Virus record (IMG/VR): IMGVR_UViG_3300037189_008519
Coordinates: 1-31,753 of that record
Length of the DNA: 31,753 nucleotides
Origin: a virus
Reading direction: 5' to 3' (one strand)
The notes beneath the pieces were generated by a model, which saw only the letters and a list, made by a program, of their open reading frames with translations, ran no database searches and was not told the origin of the DNA. Made by a program: the position numbers and the translations under genes. Positions 1 to 5,746 of the stretch are shown piece by piece; position 1 is the stretch's first letter, and the number at the start of each line of letters is the position of its first letter.

Positions 1-719
1 TGACTACTATTGTTAACACGGAGTTTTTGCATAACAGCTCTAATGTTACGACCCATTGGAGTCAAGCTGCCATCTGCTCTTTGTATTAGTTGTTCGCCTG
101 TGCGTGGATCAACCCAAGTCATAATCTCTGGACGAACCTTGCCCCACTTGTCCAGTTTCTCACCCATTGCTTTGGGTTCAATAGGACCCAATACTTCATA
201 TGAGATCATGCCATTCTTGTACTTGCGAAACAAGGTATGAACCTTTTTGCCACGAGCACGGTATTCACTATCTGGATGTGGCACAAATGGTGAAAAGAAT
301 TGATTCTGTAATTCCGACTCCGGTGGCAAGGATGGATCGCGTGGAGGCACTGGTTTCATTTCTTCAACAGGAACCATTTCGGCTTTGTCAATGTATGGAT
401 TTTCACCGCCCATGAACTTGGGATCAATCTCCCGGCCATTCAATGCGTCCATGGCTATTTGATATTTTAACTTGTTGGCACGGCCTTTCAGGTTTAGTAC
501 TATGCCGGTTTCATCAAACACAAAGCGTTCCAAGTCTTTGGCTGTGGGAAAGTCTGTCATCAAGCCTTCGATATCAAAGTCTGGATGTGTGACTTCGGGA
601 TCTGCCTTGAGCTTGGCAGCTTCACGGCGTTTTTCTTTTAATTGGGGAGTGGGTTCTACTGCTTGTTCATCCCAGATGTTTTCGTCTGGTTCTTGAGGTA
701 CATCTGTTCGCTTATTCAT
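1..719 (-). CDS. Partial phage protein of unknown function, cut by the left window edge
   Basis: The minus-strand frame opens with ATG at 717-719 and stays open to base 1, giving about 239 visible residues with no stop, so the C-terminus lies outside the window. The start is supported by a strong purine-rich ribosome binding site (AAAAGGAAAAGAA) directly upstream. The N-terminus is acidic and proline-rich (begins MNKRTDVPQEPDENIWDE), followed by a mixed-charge region and a basic stretch containing RARGKKVHTLFRKYKNG. I do not recognise a family, and no terminase ATPase motif is seen in the visible part. It is preceded by a 322-nt structured gap with a late-like promoter motif, so it may head its own transcription unit. 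It sits downstream of the small virion-type genes. Confidence 0.8.
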   Translation of the reverse strand, partial: MNKRTDVPQEPDENIWDEQAVEPTPQLKEKRREAAKLKADPEVTHPDFDIEGLMTDFPTAKDLERFVFDETGIVLNLKGRANKLKYQIAMDALNGREIDPKFMGGENPYIDKAEMVPVEEMKPVPPRDPSLPPESELQNQFFSPFVPHPDSEYRARGKKVHTLFRKYKNGMISYEVLGPIEPKAMGEKLDKWGKVRPEIMTWVDPRTGEQLIQRADGSLTPMGRNIRAVMQKLRVNNSS

Positions 720-1041
720 TTCTTTTCCTTTTCAAATAAGTGACAAGGTGTTTAAGGCACACCCTGCCAAAGCCTCGGATAGCGGAGTGATTACGAGCCA
801 TTCTGCTATCCCAGATTGATTACAAAGCCGTTGGGGACTTGTAACCGAAACCTAAAAACTATGTAAGGTTTTTCCACTGTCTAGGAAGGGTGCCTTACAA
901 CCTTCTCAACTCTTACCATATATAGGATTTTATGACTAAACAGGATACGACATGTAAGAGCGATACCGTTACTACTACAATCTTTTTCGTGCTACTTGAT
1001 TTTATTTAGCCTGGTTCACTTGATCCACGCTAGTACTTGTG
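720..1041 (-). ncRNA. Structured intergenic region / candidate leader RNA upstream of the partial gene
   Basis: This 322-nt gap contains no convincing ORF but many nested complementary segments. An outer stem pairs 753-760 with 890-897 and 763-765 with 887-889, across a 2-nt bulge. Inside it lie a 10-bp hairpin (777-786 with 802-811, one G-U), a 6-bp hairpin (820-825 with 839-844) and a 6-bp hairpin (848-853 with 866-871). Together they make a four-stem, cloverleaf-like shape of about 145 nt. A separate 7-bp hairpin pairs 910-916 with 954-960. Read on the minus strand, the structure ends about 34 nt before the ATG at 719 and a late-like promoter motif (1003-1008) lies upstream. That fits a 5' leader, but either strand could fold. 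Pairing was found by eye; no energy calculation was made. Confidence 0.5.
1003..1010 (-). promoter_or_regulatory. Late-promoter-like motif GCTAAATA upstream of the structured leader
   Basis: The minus strand reads GCTAAATA here. It resembles the T4-type late promoter TATAAATA and matches the motif in front of most other operons in the window. Transcription from it would include the whole folded region and then the gene starting at 719. Confidence 0.45.
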
Positions 1042-1866
1042 TTAAAACAGGCTGAACAAGCTACCTAATAAGCCGCCGCCACCGCTGGGTTTATTCCGCA
1101 CAGCTGACCTCACTGGGTTAGTACGGCTGCCACGATCACGAGATCCAGTGTTAGCAGGACGAGGAGTGTTCAAAGCAGCACCCATAGTAGGAGCGGGTCT
1201 TGGTGCGCGACCGCCCATTTGGCCAGGTCTCACAGCGCCTGCTACACCACCGCGACTGCCCATGTCACGCCGGGGTTGGTCGACAACTTGTGGTGTGTTC
1301 AATTGGCTACCGCCAGTTGGAGCTTGAACAGCAGGACGGGTAACAGCGGGTGTACTCAATCCCGCACCAAAACGGCTAGGAGCTACAGGACCTGCTGCTT
1401 GTGGAGGTTGATTAAGTCCACTTAGTGCGCCAGTAAATCCATCCACTTGTCCCATTTGATTAATTAGTTGCTGTAAGCCAGCTTGATCCATTGAGCCCGG
1501 TTGTGTGCCCGTTACGGTATCATCCAATGGCATGCCCAACATGCTACCAGGAGGCATAGCGCCGGGTCCACCAGTTTCGGGTTGAACAAAAGGAGTTACG
1601 ACTGGCGTCATGCCACCGTACTGACTGGTTTGACCTTGTTGTGCCATTTCTTCTGAATAAGCAGGTTGACCCAACATGTCGCCTGGTTGGCTAGCGGGAG
1701 CAACTGGAGCTGCTTGAGGAGGTTGGGATGGTGGATTACTAAATGCTGTGCCACCTTGTGCTTGTGCTGTAGTGCCTTGGTCGGTCCAGCTTTGAGCAGG
1801 CGGCAAGACAAATGGACTATTAGTAGGCTGTTGAAAAGGGGCCGTTATGGCGCCGCCGGCCTTCAT
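1042..1866 (-). CDS. Disordered Pro/Gln/Gly-rich putative virion protein
   Basis: This 274-residue protein is dominated by proline, glutamine, glycine and alanine, with little predicted fold. The N-terminal two thirds are neutral and PQ-rich. The last 90 residues carry many arginines (MGSRGGVAGAVRPGQMGGR, then SRDRGSRTNPVRSAVRNK), and the protein ends in a glycine patch and a short hydrophobic tail (GGGGLLGSLFSLF). No catalytic motif is visible. The start is backed by an AAGGG site overlapping the end of the upstream gene, whose stop lies only a few bases away, so the two are translationally adjacent. Low-complexity proteins like this occur among minor structural or ejected phage proteins. 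That role is inferred from the neighbours only. Confidence 0.7.
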   Translation of the reverse strand: MKAGGAITAPFQQPTNSPFVLPPAQSWTDQGTTAQAQGGTAFSNPPSQPPQAAPVAPASQPGDMLGQPAYSEEMAQQGQTSQYGGMTPVVTPFVQPETGGPGAMPPGSMLGMPLDDTVTGTQPGSMDQAGLQQLINQMGQVDGFTGALSGLNQPPQAAGPVAPSRFGAGLSTPAVTRPAVQAPTGGSQLNTPQVVDQPRRDMGSRGGVAGAVRPGQMGGRAPRPAPTMGAALNTPRPANTGSRDRGSRTNPVRSAVRNKPSGGGGLLGSLFSLF

Positions 1867-1871
1867 GGCAA

Positions 1872-2198
1872 TTAACCCTTAGTTTTTGGCTGCTTGTACT
1901 TGCTAGGCAAGCGAGTGCCATCAGCTGTGACATTCTTTTTAATGCCAGTTGACTTAGCTGAGTTTGGACTTAGATTCTCCAAGGCAGGGTTAATTGCAGG
2001 TTTGGTTCCGTTACCGCGGCCTTCTAGTGCGGAGATAACAAAGTCTGCCAATTTAGATTTCTCGGAGCTACGATCCGACTTCATACTTTTGAAGTCATCG
2101 CGCTTGGATGGTGTGCCCATGTTGCCTGTGCGTGGACCTTGCTTTTGGTTAATAGCTCGATCTTGTGGATTGCCGGTTTGTGTTTTCTTAGTTGCCAT
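1872..2198 (-). CDS. Small basic disordered phage protein
   Basis: This 108-residue, lysine-, serine- and asparagine-rich protein has no hydrophobic core segment apart from a short KLADFVISALEGRG helix-like stretch near residues 49-62. It has a clear AAGGAAA ribosome binding site in front of ATG. It lies between the PQ-rich gene at 1042-1866 and the beta-rich gene at 2209-2727, in one tightly spaced minus-strand series. I do not recognise a family. A nucleic-acid-binding or minor virion role is possible from charge and context but not shown. Confidence 0.7.
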   Translation of the reverse strand: MATKKTQTGNPQDRAINQKQGPRTGNMGTPSKRDDFKSMKSDRSSEKSKLADFVISALEGRGNGTKPAINPALENLSPNSAKSTGIKKNVTADGTRLPSKYKQPKTKG

Positions 2199-2208
2199 TG
2201 TGTTTTCC

Positions 2209-2727
2209 TTATGCTACTTCATAGCCAGATACAGCCGTTACTATAGCACTAGCATTGACTACTTGTGCGGGATAGCTAAATGGCTCAGCGCCATAGTTGA
2301 ATACTCTTACTGCTACTGTCACATTGGCGCCAGTGTTGTTAAGGTAAGTGGTTGACACAGGAGTGCCAATTGGAGCTACAGTTCCAATTACATTGCCTGA
2401 AGTGGTGTTGACCCAACCGTATGTGACTGGTTGAGCAAAGCCGGGTGCGCCTGCGACATCAACCGAAGCCGACAAGTTATAAGCTATGTTGGCCACATTA
2501 CTGCCTGCCAGTGTGAAAAGGCTGCTGGAGGCAAAAGTAATGTCTGTACCAATGTCATTCAGTGTGGTATCGAATGTTACTGTAGCTGGACTGGCTATAG
2601 TTGAAAATGTTGTGGCGCCCACTTGTGCTGGATCGGTTGGAATGGTTGTCAGTGCGCCAATGGTAAACAAGTTCTGTGGCACCGCATTCTTTACTGTGGT
2701 TACTGCTGTGGTTATTGTGGTTGGCAT
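2209..2727 (-). CDS. Beta-rich putative virion surface/decoration protein
   Basis: This 172-residue protein is rich in Thr, Val, Ala, Asn and Gly, with alternating hydrophobic residues typical of a beta-sandwich and almost no lysine or arginine. A segment around residues 65-140 (ASSSLFTLAGSNVANIAYNL, then a Trp-containing strand and VAVRVFNYG) has the rhythm of a TNF/C1q-like jelly roll as found in trimeric phage decoration or receptor-binding domains. This is a pattern judgement, not a database match. AAAGGA precedes the ATG. Neighbour 2738-3091 is another small beta-rich protein, and the two may work together on the capsid surface. Confidence 0.7.
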   Translation of the reverse strand: MPTTITTAVTTVKNAVPQNLFTIGALTTIPTDPAQVGATTFSTIASPATVTFDTTLNDIGTDITFASSSLFTLAGSNVANIAYNLSASVDVAGAPGFAQPVTYGWVNTTSGNVIGTVAPIGTPVSTTYLNNTGANVTVAVRVFNYGAEPFSYPAQVVNASAIVTAVSGYEVA

Positions 2728-2737
2728 TTGGTATCCT

Positions 2738-3091
2738 TTAAGCTGCTACTGGTGTAATGTAAACATTAGCGGTGCCACTGGGAGTAACCGCTGTGATGTA
2801 AATGTTGCCAGGCGCTTGATTATATTTTTGTCCTGCGTTGATAACGATTGGATAGTATGGATATACCATTATGCCACGACCGTTTTGATCACCTGAAGCC
2901 ACAACAGCATTGGCTGTGGGGCTGGTCGAAATGTTTACACAAACACTTTGGCTACTACTATCATTCATTACATAAAACACGCTGGGGTATTGACCATTGT
3001 TGGTATTCATGACGATCTGTGTGTTGCCACTTGTGGTATTGGCTTCCAGTACTGAACTGTTGCCATTCAATTGAACATTAACTAAGGCCAT
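2738..3091 (-). CDS. Small beta-rich putative virion protein
   Basis: This 117-residue protein has a beta-strand pattern throughout, is poor in charged residues and has no signal peptide. The C-terminal half (INAGQKYNQAPGNIYITAV, then TANVYITPVAA) looks like the edge strands of a compact beta-barrel of the sort seen in head decoration or head-fibre proteins. The start codon overlaps the stop of the upstream gene as TAATG, indicating translational coupling with 3091-3501. Function is inferred from composition and from its place in a cluster of putative structural genes. Confidence 0.7.
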   Translation of the reverse strand: MALVNVQLNGNSSVLEANTTSGNTQIVMNTNNGQYPSVFYVMNDSSSQSVCVNISTSPTANAVVASGDQNGRGIMVYPYYPIVINAGQKYNQAPGNIYITAVTPSGTANVYITPVAA

Positions 3092-3501
3092 TATTGACTG
3101 TTCCCTTTTGTTGGACCGCGACCAAAGTTGATACGGTTGTAATCACCTTGGTAGTTTTCAGTAGCGGATGGCATGAATGGACGAGTGCCGCCTGGTGTGC
3201 GCTCTTGCTTGCCGCGGTTGATATTATCGCGAACACTACCTTGAGCAGGCAAAGTAGGAACGGCGGAGTATGGAGGGCAAGCTGGTCCTTCGATACCGCA
3301 ACCTTTGTTACCAACTGTAGGACCACGACCAAAGTTACCTTCTGCCGCTCCACCATGTTGGTTGCCGGAATATTTGCTTAATGCCTTGTAGGAAGGATGG
3401 TCATCATTCTTCATGCCGTCGGCATAGTCAGCTGAGCTGTATTGCCAACTAGCTGTTTGTGTGCGGAGCGCGGCTCCTGTGTTTTTTGGTTTCATTGCCA
3501 T
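3091..3501 (-). CDS. Glycine-rich protein with a duplicated NFGRGPT motif
   Basis: This 136-residue protein is hydrophilic and largely disordered, with the motif NFGRGPT-x-GN appearing twice: once mid-protein, followed by a Cys-containing segment (GCGIEGPACPP), and once at the extreme C-terminus. AAGGAC precedes the ATG. The end overlaps the start of 2738-3091. I do not recognise a family. A duplicated short motif in a virion-type cluster could be a peptide that docks onto capsid or portal, but that is speculation. Confidence 0.7.
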   Translation of the reverse strand: MAMKPKNTGAALRTQTASWQYSSADYADGMKNDDHPSYKALSKYSGNQHGGAAEGNFGRGPTVGNKGCGIEGPACPPYSAVPTLPAQGSVRDNINRGKQERTPGGTRPFMPSATENYQGDYNRINFGRGPTKGNSQ

Positions 3502-3502
3502 A

Positions 3503-3790
3503 TTAGTCCTTTGTTGATTTCATTCTGCTGGCTGTAACAGCAGGGTGGAAATCCTGCTTGGTATGAGCAACTGAATGCTCATAAGCTGATGCCATTTCAC
3601 TTGAATGTTTGGAATGGCTATCATCCTTGTCTTTCTTAATGCTCTTGCTAATCTTGTCACCAGTGCGCTTGGCTTTGTCAGCTACATTATATGCAATAGC
3701 CACGGCCTGCTTGGGTTCTTTACCTGCTGCGATCTCAGCCTTGATATTGGCTTGGAATGCTTTAGGTGATTTTGAATGACTGATTGGCAT
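3503..3790 (-). CDS. Small Lys/His/Ser-rich phage protein with an NIKAEI-QAVAIAY segment
   Basis: This 95-residue protein begins MPISHSKSPKAFQANIKAEI, and a PKQAVAIAYNVADKAK helix follows. The pattern S-x-K-A-F-x-x-N-I-K-x-E followed by KQAVAIAY recurs in small phage and prophage proteins of unknown function. The rest is very basic and histidine-rich. A good AAGGA site precedes the ATG, and a late-like promoter motif (3809-3816, overlapping the end of the upstream gene) lies 18-25 nt upstream. DNA binding is plausible from charge alone. Confidence 0.75.
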   Translation of the reverse strand: MPISHSKSPKAFQANIKAEIAAGKEPKQAVAIAYNVADKAKRTGDKISKSIKKDKDDSHSKHSSEMASAYEHSVAHTKQDFHPAVTASRMKSTKD

Positions 3791-3807
3791 ATAGTTTCCT
3801 TGTATGT

Positions 3808-4185
3808 TTATTTAGTGTTGTTTAAAGAATCCTGGTTGGCATCGTGTTGATTTGCCACAGTTCCCAGATTTTCCAAGGCCTTTAAAAACGCCGCTTGGCG
3901 ACTCTCTACACTAGTTGTTTCATCTATTTCAATCTGTTGGCGGTCGGCCATTACTTTGTTAAGGAACATCTGTTCATAGGAGTGTGCCAACTTGGGATCG
4001 GTTAGTGAGCGGACATAGTTGTCAGCTATCTGATCTTCAAGTGGTTGGCCCAACTTGGTGTCAATGCTGGTGAGTAGTTTGTCTATGGTCAGCTTGGAGC
4101 CCGAACCTTTTGGTCTGCCCGCACCTGGGCGTGCTCCGCCGTGCTGTGGCTTACTAGATTTTGTTGAATCCTTTTCAAGTTCCAT
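3808..4185 (-). CDS. Terminase small subunit-like protein
   Basis: This 125-residue protein carries GGARPGAGRPKGSG at residues 16-29. That arginine/glycine/proline motif is common near the N-terminus of phage small terminase subunits and related DNA-binding proteins. The remainder is helical and charged (TIDKLLTSIDTKLGQ, then YEQMFLNKVMADRQQIEID), consistent with oligomerising helices. A small terminase would recognise phage DNA and hand it to the large subunit, which is not in this window. The gene stands at the head of a minus-strand run. The late-like motif GCTAAATA ends 5 nt before the ATG and no Shine-Dalgarno sequence is present. The motif also occurs in some non-terminase proteins, so the call is moderate. 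Confidence 0.55.
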   Translation of the reverse strand: MELEKDSTKSSKPQHGGARPGAGRPKGSGSKLTIDKLLTSIDTKLGQPLEDQIADNYVRSLTDPKLAHSYEQMFLNKVMADRQQIEIDETTSVESRQAAFLKALENLGTVANQHDANQDSLNNTK

Positions 4186-4190
4186 ATTGT

Positions 4191-4198
4191 TATTTAGC
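4191..4198 (-). promoter_or_regulatory. Late-promoter-like motif GCTAAATA, 5 nt before ATG 4185
   Basis: On the minus strand, TAAATA (4191-4196) is followed by five bases and then ATG. By analogy with T4 late promoters, transcription would start about at the start codon, giving a leaderless message. It directly follows the terminator at 4212-4229. Confidence 0.5.
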
Positions 4199-4210
4199 GA
4201 ATCAAGAAAA

Positions 4211-4230
4211 AGCCCACGGTAAAGTGGGCC
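4211..4230 (-). terminator. Rho-independent terminator after the 4791-4250 operon
   Basis: A 6-bp GC-rich stem, GCCCAC at 4212-4217 with GTGGGC at 4224-4229, has a 6-nt loop. On the minus strand it is followed by a run of five T. It lies 20 bases after the stop of the 54-residue gene, so it ends that three-gene operon. A-rich flanks on both sides could let it work in either direction. Confidence 0.8.
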
Positions 4231-4249
4231 AAAAACAGGCTATCGAAAG

Positions 4250-4414
4250 TTAGTAATAGTGTTGTATTTCAATCCTGTCCCAAGGCCTATCACCCAGTAG
4301 GGTTTGCGCTTGTAGTATAACATTGGGGCTTTGTACTGTTTCACCCTCTTGTAGTTCTAAATCAGTTACATCAACAAATTCATCGCGGAGATATATTTTT
4401 ACATTGGCTAGCAT
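4250..4414 (-). CDS. Small phage protein, 54 residues
   Basis: The minus-strand frame starts at ATG 4412-4414, preceded by an AAAGGAAA ribosome binding site, and ends at TAA 4250-4252. The product begins MLANVKIYLRDEFVDVTDLE and ends in RPWDRIEIQHYY. It looks like a compact alpha/beta fold with no membrane segment. The spacing to the upstream 30-residue gene is 9 bases, and a terminator follows 20 bases after the stop. That arrangement supports a real gene despite its length. No family is recognised. Confidence 0.7.
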   Translation of the reverse strand: MLANVKIYLRDEFVDVTDLELQEGETVQSPNVILQAQTLLGDRPWDRIEIQHYY

Positions 4415-4423
4415 GGTTTTCCT

Positions 4424-4516
4424 TTATTTGACTGGTAATGGATTGGGATTGGGTCTAGTAGTTCTGCCCGGCATGCGTATGGGGCCAGGTCCGTTTTGTG
4501 GTATGTATTGTGTCAT
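4424..4516 (-). CDS. Very small proline-rich peptide, 30 residues
   Basis: ATG at 4514-4516 has a GTAAAGGAAATAAA ribosome binding site and overlaps the stop of the upstream 92-residue gene as ATGA. The product begins MTQYIPQNGPGPIRMPG and is rich in Pro, Asn and Arg. It ends at TAA 4424-4426, just ahead of the next gene's ribosome binding site. The overlap, binding site and operon position support translation; function is unknown. Confidence 0.5.
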   Translation of the reverse strand: MTQYIPQNGPGPIRMPGRTTRPNPNPLPVK

Positions 4517-4791
4517 TTTATTTCCTTTACAGTAAATTTATCAGTATTGAACAGTTTATTCAATTTCTCAGCATGCCGTTCAGCATGTCCTGGATGTGGG
4601 TAACCCGTTTTCATATAGCGTCTAGTGTTAGCCCACAAATGTTGACTACGGTTTTCATGTATAATATTGATGTGTTTGTTGTCATATTGTATTATGTAAT
4701 AGGCTTGAGTAGGTACTACCTGTACTTCAATGTGCTTTAGTTTGGGATCTAGTGTTTTTAACAGGATTCGGGGTTTTGGGCGTCCACTCAT
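4513..4791 (-). CDS. Hypothetical phage protein, 92 residues
   Basis: This basic, histidine-rich protein is first in a three-gene minus-strand operon (4791 to 4250) that ends in a terminator. It starts MSGRPKPRILLKTL, and the middle is beta-like (KHIEVQVVPTQAYYIIQYDN). The C-terminal helix contains GHAERHAEKLNKLFN. The ATG has no Shine-Dalgarno sequence; instead AGTAAATA ends 5 nt upstream, as part of the inverted repeat shared with the divergent gene at 4824. No family is recognised. Confidence 0.65.
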   Translation of the reverse strand: MSGRPKPRILLKTLDPKLKHIEVQVVPTQAYYIIQYDNKHINIIHENRSQHLWANTRRYMKTGYPHPGHAERHAEKLNKLFNTDKFTVKEIK

Positions 4792-4823
4792 ACTAGTATT
4801 TACTAGTTTGGGTAAATACTCGT
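4792..4823. promoter_or_regulatory. Divergent, back-to-back late-like promoters in an inverted repeat
   Basis: GTATTTAC at 4796-4803 and GTAAATAC at 4812-4819 form a perfect 8-bp inverted repeat with an 8-nt spacer. Each arm contains TAAATA on the strand of the gene it faces, exactly 5 nt from the ATG at 4791 (minus) and at 4824 (plus). ACTAGT also appears twice (4792-4797 and 4802-4807). The whole gap is 32 bp, too short for two separate sigma70 promoters with -35 boxes that do not run into the opposite gene. Confidence 0.6.
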
Positions 4824-5099
4824 ATGACTTTAGAGTTTATTGAACCCATTCAAGCTGAATCCGAGAACCTAGACTTACACACCAAATTGTGTGCGGCTCG
4901 TTATCAGCAGATTACTCAGCGTTTTGATGTTATCGAGTATAGATTAAGTAATATCGAAACCACACTCAAAGATATCCAAGCGTCAATCACACACAATCAA
5001 ACTGCCATATTGAATAGATTTTTATCATGGGGTGGTATCGCAATTTTAACCATGTTGGGCGCAATTGGTTGGCTAGTCACAAACTATGTGCTAAAATGA
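4824..5099 (+). CDS. XhlA-like coiled-coil protein with a C-terminal membrane segment
   Basis: The 91-residue product has a charged heptad-like helix at about residues 18-60 (RFDVIEYRLSNIETTLKDIQ) followed by one strongly hydrophobic segment at about 68-89 (LSWGGIAILTMLGAIGWLV) and a single terminal lysine. This is the layout of haemolysin XhlA-type phage proteins, which sit at the inner membrane and are often found with holins or lysis genes. No endolysin lies next to it, so a lysis role is inferred. The start has no Shine-Dalgarno sequence and follows TAAATA by 5 nt. The stop overlaps the next start as ATGA. Confidence 0.7.
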   Translation: MTLEFIEPIQAESENLDLHTKLCAARYQQITQRFDVIEYRLSNIETTLKDIQASITHNQTAILNRFLSWGGIAILTMLGAIGWLVTNYVLK

Positions 5100-5266
5100 A
5101 AATTAGAGTATTCAAATTTCGGTATCAGCGTAGTGGTGTCAAACCTTTCAAACGCCTATGGGTAAAAGAACACAAAGCATATCATTACGAAATAGCCGAA
5201 GAAACAGTGAAATTCGTAGAAACTTGGACCAACCGTGATAATAGTGAACTTCAGCGAAATAGCTAA
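5096..5266 (+). CDS. Small basic hypothetical protein, 56 residues
   Basis: ATG at 5096 overlaps the upstream stop (ATGA), which favours this start over an in-frame ATG at 5027 that lies inside the previous gene. The product is rich in Lys, Arg and aromatic residues (MKIRVFKFRYQRSG; KRLWVKEHKAYHYEIAEE), with no Cys or membrane segment. It also overlaps the next gene's start region. Function unknown. Confidence 0.6.
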   Translation: MKIRVFKFRYQRSGVKPFKRLWVKEHKAYHYEIAEETVKFVETWTNRDNSELQRNS

Positions 5267-5501
5267 TGTACCACCCCAAGATGTACACCCTAGCATAATC
5301 CGGACTGTATATCAAGATGCTCAGGAGTTGATTGAGCGTAGTGATCCCGACAGTTTGAATGAAACATTGTTAGATTGGGAAGTTGATTTGGTAATGACAC
5401 ATCGAAATCCCACTGAAGATTGGTACACTCGTGCCTTGTTTCTTATATGCGTGAGAGGCCTGCGTGGAGATCTTCGTCCAAATATCTTGAACATTTCCTA
5501 G
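5235..5501 (+). CDS. Small acidic hypothetical protein, up to 88 residues
   Basis: The frame has no ATG near its start. The likely initiators are GTG at 5235, with GGA six bases upstream, or GTG at 5244. The product is helical and acidic (VYQDAQELIERSDPDSLNETLLDWEVDLVM), with no recognised domain. It overlaps the end of the 56-residue gene by about 30 bases. It is the last gene of the short operon before the promoter at 5487, whose -35 box lies inside its final codons. Confidence 0.55.
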   Translation: MIIVNFSEIANVPPQDVHPSIIRTVYQDAQELIERSDPDSLNETLLDWEVDLVMTHRNPTEDWYTRALFLICVRGLRGDLRPNILNIS

Positions 5502-5515
5502 TTTTTTGCTATAAT
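5487..5515 (+). promoter_or_regulatory. Sigma70-type promoter for the polymerase-like gene
   Basis: TTGAAC at 5487-5492, a 17-nt spacer, and a perfect TATAAT at 5510-5515 preceded by TGC (extended -10). Transcription would start near 5522, giving a leader of about 225 nt. Confidence 0.75.
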
Positions 5516-5746
5516 CATTAAAGTAGTATAAATAGTAGTAGCACAAAGGTTCATAGTTTTACATCTACAAATACCCGTTCTGGGTCCTATTGTCCTTGTA
5601 AGATCCTACCTTTAATTCATAGGCCCAGCAGCTATGGTGCGTCTGCTGGAACCCGCTAATTAACGGAAAAAGGATTTTACGGTAGTAACAAGGACGGTAG
5701 GAGAATAAAATCTCCATGTAGCACAACTTACAATTTGGAGAACTAA
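5502..5746 (+). ncRNA. Long structured 5' leader before the polymerase-like gene
   Basis: No ORF is convincing in this 245-nt gap. Nested complementary segments can form one long, interrupted hairpin: 5592-5599 with 5688-5695 (8 bp, GTCCTTGT/ACAAGGAC), 5606-5610 with 5681-5685, 5612-5617 with 5658-5663, and an apical 7-bp stem 5625-5631 with 5643-5649 around an 11-nt loop. A competing pairing, TCCTACC 5604-5610 with GGTAGGA at about 5696-5702, would form a pseudoknot or alternative state. A short hairpin, GGAGA 5700-5704 with TCTCC 5711-5715, follows. The gene's own ribosome binding site (TTTGGAGAAC) starts at about 5733. A regulatory leader or replication-linked element is possible. No known riboswitch class was matched. 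Confidence 0.5.
5527..5534 (+). promoter_or_regulatory. T4-type late promoter motif TATAAATA
   Basis: An exact TATAAATA lies 11 nt downstream of the sigma70 -10 box, so the same operon could be read early from one and late from the other. Confidence 0.5.

Noticed and set aside
10-696. Three plus-strand ORFs at the left edge
   Set aside because: They lie opposite a continuous minus-strand frame (1-719) with a strong ribosome binding site and lack binding sites of their own. They are shadows.
720-1041. tRNA or tmRNA gene
   Set aside because: The cloverleaf-like fold is about 145 nt, with no anticodon stem of the right size, no T-loop GTTCGA and no CCA end.
5502-5746. Glutamine-type riboswitch or group I intron in the leader
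   Set aside because: GGACGGTAGG is only loosely like the glnA motif and the other conserved blocks are absent. No group I core or exon split is visible.
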